Source: Burkholderiales bacterium (GTDB taxonomy: Bacteria; Pseudomonadota; Gammaproteobacteria; Burkholderiales; SG8-39). From it: a stretch of DNA of 11,896 nt. The translations under genes and the position numbers were made by a program. Positions within the stretch are counted from its first letter, which is position 1, and every line of letters starts with the position of its first letter. The notes under the pieces are model-generated. The model did no database searches, had not been told where the DNA came from, and saw only the letters and a list, made by a program, of their open reading frames with translations. This document shows, piece after piece, positions 6,666 to 11,896 of this stretch. The stretch is from NCBI GenBank assembly GCA_020846575.1, contig JADLDQ010000036.1, forward strand, positions 1-11,896, given 5' to 3'.

Positions 6666-6698
6666 AATGTCCCCACTTCGCGAAGTGCAAGTGTCCCC
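6666..6698. repeat. Palindrome flanked by TGTCCCC direct repeats, IS-end-like
   Basis: CACTTCGCGAAGTG (6674-6687) is a perfect 14-bp palindrome. It is flanked by TGTCCCC at 6668-6674 and again at 6692-6698, giving the pattern AATGTCCCC-palindrome-AAGTGTCCCC. Repeated (A)ATGTCCCC blocks are typical near the ends of some IS21-like elements (recalled, not searched). No transposase is present, so it would be a scar or solo end; a regulatory site is the alternative. Confidence 0.35.
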
Positions 6699-6739
6699 TA
6701 TTCGAACCGTGCGAGGAAGGAGGGGCTGGTGGGGGCGGC

Positions 6740-6985
6740 GTAACGCGCACGACCCTCACCGGCGTCACCGTCGCCGAAGCCTACGTGACGCTGCTCGCCG
6801 CGCGCGGCATCGACTGCCTGTTCGCCAGTGCCGGTTCGGACTTCGGTCCGATCATCGAGGCACTCGCCGGCGCCCACGGCGAGAAGGTCACCGCGCCGGA
6901 CGCTCTGATTCCGGCGCTGGAACGCGCGTTGACGGTGGTCACCGCCGACAAGCGCCAGGCGCTGCTCAACGTCGTGTGCAGTTGA
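6740..6985 (+). pseudogene. Internally deleted thiamine-diphosphate-dependent enzyme (acetolactate synthase/benzoylformate decarboxylase-like)
   Basis: The first part reads TVAEAYVTLLAARGIDCLF, then ASAGSDFGPIIEALA. This is the N-terminus of ThDP-dependent decarboxylase/synthase enzymes (pattern AEAYLxLLxxRGIDxLFxNxGTDFxPIIEAL). It passes without a stop into GEKVTAPDALIPALERAL, then TADKRQALLNVVCS and TGA, which is the C-terminus of the same family. Intact members have roughly 530-600 residues; here about 75 remain, so the middle ~450-500 codons, including the cofactor-binding motif, are gone, with the join near 6865-6875. The frame is preserved. A start codon is also missing: GTA stands at 6740 where a GTG or ATG might be expected, although AAGGAGG lies about 20 bases upstream. 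Real deletion or assembly collapse are both possible. Confidence 0.75.
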
Positions 6986-7022
6986 CCGGCAGCACGCGCT
7001 TTTCTTCTAGGAGGAGGTCCAC

Positions 7023-8012
7023 ATGAAGGCAGGCACGGCAGCCGGCACGGTCCTGGCGCTGATCGGCGCCGTTTGCGTACCACCGGCGGCAGCGCAGAGC
7101 TTTCCGGCCAAGCCTATCCAGATCATCGTGCCGTTCTCGCCGGGCGGCGTGGTCGACCTGCTGGCGCGGGTGCTGGGCGCGCAGATCACCGAGTCCACCG
7201 GGCAGCCGGTGATCGTCACCGACCGCCCCGGCGCGAGTTCCATCATCGGCATGGATGCCTGCGCCCGGGCGGCGCCGGACGGCTACACGGTCTGCATCAC
7301 GGTACCCGACAGCCTGTCCTACAACCCGCACCTGTTCTCCAAGCTGCCTTACGACGCGGAAAACGACTTCGCGCCGGTCACCAACCTCGGGTTCACCAAC
7401 AATCTCCTGGTCGCCAACAGCAAGGCACCGTTCAACAGCTACAAGGAGATGGTCGCCTACGCCAGGGCGAACCCGCGCGCGCTCAACTGGGGCACGTGGG
7501 GCGTGGGGAGCCTGCCGGACGTGTACCTGCGCTGGGTCTCGCGACTGGCGGGCATCGATATCACCGCGGTTCCCTACAAGGGCGCGGGTATCGCCGCTTT
7601 TCGAGCGGTCTATGCCGGCGAAGTGGATATCACCTACATGGGCGTCGGTACCGCGATGCCGCAGATCAAGGGCGGCATCATCAAGCCGCTGGTGACGCTG
7701 GGCGAGCGGCGCTCGCGCTTCATGCCGGACCTGCCCGCGCTCGCCGAAGAAGGCGGCGATCCTTCCCTGCCGAGCTACTTCGGCCTGTTCGCGCCGGGCA
7801 GGACGCCTCGCCCCGTCCTCGAGCGGCTCAACCAGGAATTCGTCAAGGCGGCGCGCACGCCCCTCGGGCAGAAGTTCTACCAGGAGCGCACCATGGAAGC
7901 GGTGCTGAATTCGGTCGCCGATTTTGCCCGGTTCGTCGTCGCCGATCGGGCCAACGCGGGCCGGGTCCTCAGGAGCCTGGGGGTTCAGCCGACGGCGGCT
8001 CCGTCGTCGTAG
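7023..8012 (+). CDS. Bug-family periplasmic solute receptor (tripartite tricarboxylate transporter, TctC-like)
   Basis: The protein has 329 residues, the normal family length, with an N-terminal signal peptide and a likely signal peptidase cut after PAAA (residue 24). The mature start is QSFPAKPIQIIVPFSPGG, followed by the ligand-loop GGVVDLLAR (Asp45), DRPGASSIIG, APDGYT, the family segment SYNPHLFSKLPYD (99-111) with DFAPVT, and VPYKGAG. The C-terminus ends RVLRSLGVQPTAAPSS. Such proteins bind carboxylates or related small acids in the periplasm. Usual TctA/TctB membrane partners are absent from the window, as is common for orphan Bug genes. ATG 7023 has a very strong Shine-Dalgarno (AGGAGGAGG, 7009-7017), only 37 bases after the ThDP pseudogene. 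The nearby cluster suggests that its ligand is the pathway substrate. Confidence 0.93.
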   Translation: MKAGTAAGTVLALIGAVCVPPAAAQSFPAKPIQIIVPFSPGGVVDLLARVLGAQITESTGQPVIVTDRPGASSIIGMDACARAAPDGYTVCITVPDSLSYNPHLFSKLPYDAENDFAPVTNLGFTNNLLVANSKAPFNSYKEMVAYARANPRALNWGTWGVGSLPDVYLRWVSRLAGIDITAVPYKGAGIAAFRAVYAGEVDITYMGVGTAMPQIKGGIIKPLVTLGERRSRFMPDLPALAEEGGDPSLPSYFGLFAPGRTPRPVLERLNQEFVKAARTPLGQKFYQERTMEAVLNSVADFARFVVADRANAGRVLRSLGVQPTAAPSS

Positions 8013-8018
8013 CATCGT

Positions 8019-8054
8019 CGCCTCGCGCGCGCCGCCGTGGTTCGCGGCGAGGCG
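8019..8054 (+). other. Inverted repeat just after the Bug receptor gene
   Basis: CGCCTCGC (8019-8026) and GCGAGGCG (8047-8054) are perfect 8-bp arms with a 20-base GC-rich loop, starting 7 bases after the receptor stop codon. There is no U tract. It may stabilise or attenuate the receptor mRNA. Nothing coding is recognised between 8013 and 8415. Confidence 0.35.
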
Positions 8055-8182
8055 TATCCCGCCGGTCTCGTCACAGGTCCAGGGTGATGGCGCCCGTACT
8101 CCCGTCCAGGCTGTGCGAGCGCGCCCCCGTCGCCTCGCGGGCGCGGTGAACGCGGGCCGGGATCCCTTCGCCTCTGGCGCTG

Positions 8183-8214
8183 CCGCGATGATGGACAGGC
8201 AAGTCCATCCGCGG
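8183..8214. promoter_or_regulatory. Nested dyad-symmetric element upstream of the cyclase gene
   Basis: The inner arms GATGGAC (8190-8196) and GTCCATC (8203-8209) surround AGGCAA. The outer arms CCGCG (8183-8187) and CGCGG (8210-8214) extend the symmetry with a 2-base bulge on the left. That gives 12 paired positions in 32 bases, the strongest dyad in the 403-base gap between receptor and cyclase genes. It may be an operator or a stem-loop. It has no U run. Confidence 0.4.
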
Positions 8215-8350
8215 TTCGGACCCACGCCCGCGTCGCAGACCTGCATTCCGGGCCCTCGGGGTTCCCACGATGCGCGAGAATCCGCGAGCAGGCGAGCAGG
8301 CCATGGGGACCACGGGCACCGCGGCCGGGCACTCGCCTCGGCTTCCGTCT

Positions 8351-8356
8351 TAGAAT
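8351..8356 (+). promoter_or_regulatory. Possible -10 box upstream of the cyclase gene
   Basis: TAGAAT (5/6 match to TATAAT) occurs in the context CTTAGAATCCG, common at betaproteobacterial promoters, about 60 bases before ATG 8416. No good -35 is seen at 16-18 bases upstream, so the call is weak. Confidence 0.35.
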
Positions 8357-8415
8357 CCGCTGTCGTTGCTTCGAGAGTCTCACCTCAATCCGCAACTCAC
8401 CCACTGGAGGATCAT

Positions 8416-9246
8416 ATGGCCACAAGACGCCGCGCGCGCTGGCCGGGGCTCAACACCACCGGGCTGAAGTTCGTCGAATGCTCTCACCCCTGGGGACTGG
8501 GGGTGCCGAACTGGCCTTACTTCGAGGACGTGAAGATCGAGCGCCTGCACTACATGGCGAAGTCCGGTGTGCTTACCCAGCGCATCACCACCGTCATGCA
8601 CTCGGGCACGCACATCGACGCGCCGGCGCACGTGGTCGAGGGCACGCCGTTCCTGCACGAGGTGCCGCTGGAGTGCTTCTTCGGCACCGGCGTGGTGGTG
8701 CACATCCCCAAGAAGCGCTGGGAGATCATCGGCGCGAAGGACCTGGAGGACGCGCGGCCGAAGATACAGAAGGGCGACATCGTGCTGGTCAACACCGGCT
8801 GGCACCACCACTACAGTGACAGCCGCCAGTACTACGCCTACTCGCCCGGTTTCTACAAGGAGGCGGGCGAGTGGTTCGCCGACAAGCAGGTGAAGATGAT
8901 CGGCACCGACACCCCGGCGCTGGACCATCCCCTGGGCACGGCGATCGGGCCGCACGGCCCGGGCGCCCCGAACGGGCTGCTGCCGGACGTGAACGCCGAG
9001 TACAAGCGCGAGACCGGCCGTGACGTGATCCAGGACTTCCCGCTGTGGGAGCCCTGCCACCGCGCCATCCTCTCGGCCGGCATCTGCGGCATCGAAAACC
9101 TCGGCGGGGACCTCGACAAGGTCACCGGCAAGCGGGTCACCATCGCCGCCTTTCCGTGGCGCTGGGTAAACGGCGACGGCTGCATCACCCGCGTGGTCGC
9201 GATGACCGATCCGAAAGGCCGCTTCCGTATCGAGCGCGGTCTGTAG
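8416..9246 (+). CDS. Cyclase family protein (kynurenine formamidase / isatin hydrolase-like metal hydrolase)
   Basis: The protein has 276 residues. The signature HSGTHIDAPAH (His62, His66, Asp68, His72) is the metal-binding H-x-G-T-H-x-D-x-P-x-H motif of the cyclase/KynB/isatin hydrolase family. GTDTPALDHP at 163-172 and ENLGG at 227-231 with His215 (WEPCHRAIL) are further family segments. There is no signal peptide, so it acts in the cytoplasm as a Zn/Mn hydrolase of amide or cyclic imide/lactam-type bonds. The start ATG has GGAGG five bases upstream. It heads a run of plus-strand genes (cupin, dehydrogenase, M24). At 276 residues it is longer than typical KynB (~210), fitting the longer branch of the family that includes isatin hydrolases. 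The substrate is unknown. Confidence 0.9.
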   Translation: MATRRRARWPGLNTTGLKFVECSHPWGLGVPNWPYFEDVKIERLHYMAKSGVLTQRITTVMHSGTHIDAPAHVVEGTPFLHEVPLECFFGTGVVVHIPKKRWEIIGAKDLEDARPKIQKGDIVLVNTGWHHHYSDSRQYYAYSPGFYKEAGEWFADKQVKMIGTDTPALDHPLGTAIGPHGPGAPNGLLPDVNAEYKRETGRDVIQDFPLWEPCHRAILSAGICGIENLGGDLDKVTGKRVTIAAFPWRWVNGDGCITRVVAMTDPKGRFRIERGL

Positions 9247-9259
9247 CCGCCGCCCGGCC

Positions 9260-9291
9260 GCGCGCATCGGGGGAAGTACCGTCCCGCGCGC
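9260..9291 (+). other. Imperfect GC hairpin between cyclase and cupin genes
   Basis: GCGCGC (9260-9265) pairs with GCGCGC (9286-9291), and GGG (9271-9273) can pair with CCC (9283-9285) inside. It lies 13 bases after the cyclase stop in a 119-base gap. It may be a processing or attenuation site. No U tract is present. Confidence 0.25.
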
Positions 9292-9365
9292 CGCACCGTG
9301 CAAGCGGGCGCCCGAGCGGCGGGCCCGCACCTTTCACGCAACCCAAGACAAAGGAGGCAGTTCCC

Positions 9366-9710
9366 ATGAAACTCGTACGAATCGGCGACGCCAAACCCTA
9401 CGCCGCGGCCAAGCACTTCGATATCACTACCCTGCGACTTCAGGGCTTCGATGCGAGCGACGCCAGGAACTTCTGGGTCGGGCTGTCGCACATCCTGCCC
9501 GGCGGCGGCGCGGAGATGGACGGCACGCCGCTGGAGAAGGTGTACGTGGTGGTGGCGGGCGAGGTGACCGTGATCACCGAGCAGGGCGAGACGGTGCTCA
9601 AGCCCTTGGATTCCTGCCATCTTGCGCCCAACGAGAGGCGCGCGGTGGCCAACCGCACCAACCTGCCGGCGAGCATGCTGGTGGTGATGCCCTATCCGCC
9701 CAAGGCATAG
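9366..9710 (+). CDS. Small single-domain cupin lacking the usual metal-binding histidines
   Basis: The protein has 114 residues in a single cupin beta-barrel. Cupin motif 1 is recognisable around LPGGGAEMDGTPLEKVYVVV with AGEVTV (44-69), and motif 2 around LKPLDSCHLAPNERRAVANR (78-97). In motif 1 the H-x-H pair is replaced (GGAEMDG), although Glu57 at the third-ligand position is kept. In motif 2 the His is replaced by Ala93. Metal-dependent catalysis is therefore unlikely; ligand binding or stabilising a partner is more plausible. ATG 9366 has AAAGGAGG eight bases upstream. The dehydrogenase gene begins 6 bases after its stop, so the two are probably co-translated and act on related compounds. 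Confidence 0.85.
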   Translation: MKLVRIGDAKPYAAAKHFDITTLRLQGFDASDARNFWVGLSHILPGGGAEMDGTPLEKVYVVVAGEVTVITEQGETVLKPLDSCHLAPNERRAVANRTNLPASMLVVMPYPPKA

Positions 9711-9716
9711 CCGTCC

Positions 9717-10661
9717 ATGGCGCATTCCATCCTCATCGTCGATCCCGAGGCGGACTGGTTTGCGTCGCAGCTGAACGCGGCGTTCCCCGGTCTGGAGGTG
9801 CGCGCGGCGCGTTCCGCGGCGCAGGTCGGGGACGCGGCCGCCGACGTCGAGGCACTGGGATGCATGCCGGCCTGGATCAGCGAGGACCTGGTGGCGCGGG
9901 CGCCGCGCCTGCGCTGGGTGCAGGCGTTCACGACCGGAACCGACAGGTTCGAGAGCGTGCTCGCCGGGCGGCGCGGCGTGGCCATCACCTCGACGCGCGG
10001 CATGCACGGCCCGCAGATGGCCGAGATGGCCTGCCTGCTGATGCTGTCGCTGGCGCGCGACTATCCGCGCATGCTGCGCAACCAGGATCGCAGGGTGTGG
10101 GACCGCTTTGCGCAGAAGCGGCTCTACGGGAAGACGGCGGTGATCCTGGGCGTGGGCGTGATCGGCGCGGAACTGGCGCTGCGCTGCAAGGCGTTCGGCA
10201 TGACGGTGATCGGCGTGACGCGCACGCCGCGCGTACTGCCGGGTTTCGACCGGATGATGCGCTACGAGGAAATCGAGCCGGCCGTCGCGCTGGCCGATTT
10301 CCTCAACGTCCTGGTCCCGTACGAGAAGCAGACCCACCGGCTCGTCAACGCGCGCGTGCTGGCCGCGATGAAGCCCAGCGCTTACCTGGTCAACATCGCG
10401 CGCGGCGGCGTCTGCGACGAGGACGCGTTGATCGAGGCGCTGCGCGCCGGGCGCATCGCCGGCGCGGGAATCGACGTGTTCACGCAGCAGCCGCTGCCGC
10501 CGGAAAGCCCTTTCTGGGGTCTGGACAACGTGATCGTGACGCCGCACATGGGCGGCCAGTGCGACGTGTACAACGCGCTGGTGTGCAACGTGCTCAAGAA
10601 GAACGTGCAGTGCTTCCTCGAGGACCGGATAGCGCAGATGGTCAACCTGGTCAGGTCCTGA
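9717..10661 (+). CDS. D-2-hydroxyacid dehydrogenase (NAD(P)-dependent) with Gln at the catalytic Glu position
   Basis: The protein has 314 residues. The NAD(P)-binding Rossmann domain carries GVGVIG (145-150) after LYGKTAVIL. The second strand ends VIGVTRTP with Arg169 and no acidic residue, which points to NADP(H) preference. Substrate-domain hallmarks: TRGMHGPQMAEMA (93-105), NIARGG with catalytic Arg229, and TPHMGG with catalytic His277. The segment normally written DVFxxEPLP reads DVFTQQPLP, so the conserved acid is Gln258 (CAG). It would reduce a 2-oxo acid to the D-2-hydroxy acid or the reverse. The start ATG 9717 is 6 bases after the cupin stop and lacks a Shine-Dalgarno, suggesting coupled translation. 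Related families with Gln at this site include formate dehydrogenase, but the rest does not match formate dehydrogenase. Confidence 0.92.
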   Translation: MAHSILIVDPEADWFASQLNAAFPGLEVRAARSAAQVGDAAADVEALGCMPAWISEDLVARAPRLRWVQAFTTGTDRFESVLAGRRGVAITSTRGMHGPQMAEMACLLMLSLARDYPRMLRNQDRRVWDRFAQKRLYGKTAVILGVGVIGAELALRCKAFGMTVIGVTRTPRVLPGFDRMMRYEEIEPAVALADFLNVLVPYEKQTHRLVNARVLAAMKPSAYLVNIARGGVCDEDALIEALRAGRIAGAGIDVFTQQPLPPESPFWGLDNVIVTPHMGGQCDVYNALVCNVLKKNVQCFLEDRIAQMVNLVRS

Positions 10662-10669
10662 GAGCGTGC

Positions 10670-10688
10670 GCCGCGCCCGATGCGCGGC
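10670..10688 (+). other. Intercistronic hairpin between dehydrogenase and M24 genes
   Basis: GCCGCGC (10670-10676) and GCGCGGC (10682-10688) are perfect 7-bp arms with a 5-base loop, 8 bases after the dehydrogenase stop. With no U run following, it is more likely an mRNA-stability or differential-expression element than a terminator. Confidence 0.4.
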
Positions 10689-10724
10689 ATTCCCGAAACC
10701 GAGCAATCCGAGCGGAGATTCGAA

Positions 10725-11896
10725 ATGGCAGCAGTGATGGAAAAGCCGCAGGTCAACGAACGCATGTGCAACCCGGTCTCCAACCAGGAGCTGGAGCGTC
10801 GCTGGGCGGCGGTCCGCAAGCACATGAAGTCCACAGGGCTCGACGCCCTGGTCCTGCAATGCAACAACGATTACCTCGGCGGCTATTTCCGCTGGTTCAC
10901 CGGCTGGCCCGCTACCCACGCGTATCCGCGCTCGCTGATCTTTCCGCTCGAGGGGCTGATGACCACCGTCGGTCAGGGCAATTTCGACTCCGTCGCCACC
11001 CACGATGGCGCCGGGTCCCAGCCGAGCTACGGTATCGGCCGCAGCTTGGGCACACCGAGCTTCGTCTCGGCCTGCTACACCTCGGCCTACGACGCGGAGA
11101 TCGTCGCCCGCGAACTGACCCGGGCGGGCTTCAGGAACGTGGGCTGCGTGGCGCCCGCCGCCATGTACTACCAGTTCGGCGTCAAGCTGAAGGAACTGGC
11201 CCGCGGCGCCGTGTTCTCGGACGCGACCGACGCGATCGACCAGATCAAGGCGGTCAAGAGCCCGGAGGAGATCGCCTTCATCCGGCGGGTGGCGGCGATG
11301 CAGGACACGGTGGTGGCGAAGATGCGCGAGCACATCCGCCCGGGCATGAAGGACTTCGAGGTCAGCGCCTACGCGCAGTACGTCGGGCAGCTGCTGGGCA
11401 GCGAGCAGGGGATCTTCCTCGCAGGCTCGGCCGCGCCCGGCCGGCCGGTGCAGCAGCACGACCGCTGGGAGATGGGCCGCGAACTGAAGAAGGGCGACAG
11501 CTACCGGCAACTGGTGGAGAACAACGGCCCCGCAGGCTACTACTGCGAGCTGGGCCGGATCTTCGTGCTCGGCAAGGCGTCGCAGGAACAGAAGGACGCG
11601 GTGGCGCAGGCGGTCGAGGCGCAGCACGACACGTTCAAGATGCTCAAGCCCGGCGCCCAGCCGCGGGACATACAGGCTGCGCACAACGAGACCATGCGCT
11701 CCAGGGGCCTCGCGGAGGACAAGCGGCTCTACGCCCACGGCCAGGGCTATGACCTGGTCGAGCGGCCGCTCATCCGCCGCGACGAGACGATGACCATCCG
11801 GGAGAACATGCTGATCGTCTGCCACCCGGGCTTCGCGACCCAGACCGTCGCCGGCAGCATCTGCGACAACGTCCTGGTCGGGGCGAACGGCGTGGA
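10725..11896 (+). CDS. M24 family (creatinase/Xaa-Pro aminopeptidase-like) hydrolase, 3' end outside the window
   Basis: There are 390 codons up to the window edge; the stop lies beyond. An N-terminal creatinase-like domain (about 20-175) precedes the pita-bread catalytic domain (from IKAVKSPEEIAFIRR at 174-188). Family landmarks: the substrate His segment HGQGYDLVERP (His338) and CHPGF (366-370), plus CDNVLVG. The five metal ligands of true M24 peptidases (D, D, H, E, E) read here as Glu265, Glu275, His338, His367 and Cys380, so the di-metal site is not conserved and a metal-free, creatinase-like C-N hydrolysis is more plausible. ATG 10725 has GGAG about nine bases upstream. It follows the dehydrogenase by 63 bases and probably belongs to the same transcript. 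The true substrate is unknown; a non-peptide amide is likely. Confidence 0.88.
   Translation, partial: MAAVMEKPQVNERMCNPVSNQELERRWAAVRKHMKSTGLDALVLQCNNDYLGGYFRWFTGWPATHAYPRSLIFPLEGLMTTVGQGNFDSVATHDGAGSQPSYGIGRSLGTPSFVSACYTSAYDAEIVARELTRAGFRNVGCVAPAAMYYQFGVKLKELARGAVFSDATDAIDQIKAVKSPEEIAFIRRVAAMQDTVVAKMREHIRPGMKDFEVSAYAQYVGQLLGSEQGIFLAGSAAPGRPVQQHDRWEMGRELKKGDSYRQLVENNGPAGYYCELGRIFVLGKASQEQKDAVAQAVEAQHDTFKMLKPGAQPRDIQAAHNETMRSRGLAEDKRLYAHGQGYDLVERPLIRRDETMTIRENMLIVCHPGFATQTVAGSICDNVLVGANGV

Noticed and set aside
6518..6739. Upstream extension of the ThDP remnant to GTG 6518, giving a 155-residue protein
   Set aside because: The added 74 residues have no homology pattern and cover the promoter (6558-6587) and palindromes, so they are unlikely to be translated.
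6966..8246. A 426-codon minus-strand frame antisense to the Bug receptor
   Set aside because: There is no recognisable domain and the sense strand is a complete receptor with a signal peptide.
9717..10661. Formate dehydrogenase identity suggested by Gln-Pro in the active-site segment
   Set aside because: The formate dehydrogenase signature around the Gln (DVWxPQPAPxDHPW) and its N-terminal residues are absent; the overall pattern is that of a short D-2-hydroxyacid dehydrogenase.
8853..11825. A 990-codon open frame on the minus strand, antisense to the cyclase, cupin, dehydrogenase and M24 genes
   Set aside because: Its translation is His/Arg/Ala/Leu-rich with no domain. The opposite strand encodes four well-recognised proteins with ribosome binding sites. 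It is a by-product of high GC.
1..11896. CRISPR array, tRNA or rRNA genes
   Set aside because: No regularly spaced repeats and no tRNA T-loop or anticodon-arm signatures were seen on either strand; scanning was by eye only.

Overview
The window is about 70% GC. Its gene content suggests a betaproteobacterium of the Burkholderiales: a Bug-type periplasmic solute receptor, a DUF849/BKACE enzyme, an M24 hydrolase and a D-2-hydroxyacid dehydrogenase, with promoters of the type TTGACA-N18-TAGTAT. This placement is inferred from gene families; no marker gene is present.

Layout. (1) 1-441 is debris: the frameshifted 3' end of a Bug receptor gene on the plus strand, overlapped tail to tail by what looks like the end of a vapB-like antitoxin and the first codons of a PIN toxin on the minus strand. 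(2) 470-5401, minus strand, holds housekeeping and defence-like genes. From its 5' end these are an AraC-HTH/O6-methylguanine methyltransferase fusion (Ada-like, without the N-terminal zinc domain), a two-gene module of a 65-residue protein overlapping a nucleotidyltransferase (toxin-antitoxin-like), a small ORF with a good ribosome binding site, and a large DUF349 protein. (3) 5484-6416, minus strand, encodes a BKACE beta-keto acid cleavage enzyme. (4) 6417-7022 is a divergent control region with an operator-like palindrome, a strong sigma70-type promoter, an IS-end-like repeat and a pseudogene: a thiamine-diphosphate enzyme whose two ends are joined in frame with the whole core missing. (5) 7023-11896, plus strand, is a catabolic-looking cluster: Bug receptor, cyclase/kynurenine-formamidase-like hydrolase, cupin, D-2-hydroxyacid dehydrogenase, and a creatinase-like M24 hydrolase cut by the window end.

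How the parts may work together (inference): the Bug receptor captures an organic acid or acid amide in the periplasm. The cyclase-family hydrolase and the M24 protein open amide or C-N bonds, the dehydrogenase interconverts a 2-hydroxy and a 2-oxo acid, and the BKACE enzyme cleaves a beta-keto acid with acetyl-CoA. No transporter membrane subunits and no regulator are in view. Three proteins in this cluster have lost canonical active-site or metal residues: the dehydrogenase has Gln for the catalytic Glu, the cupin lacks its His ligands, and the M24 protein keeps one of five metal ligands. This makes the cluster the best candidate here for undescribed chemistry. The nucleotidyltransferase pair is the best candidate for an undescribed toxin-antitoxin-type system.
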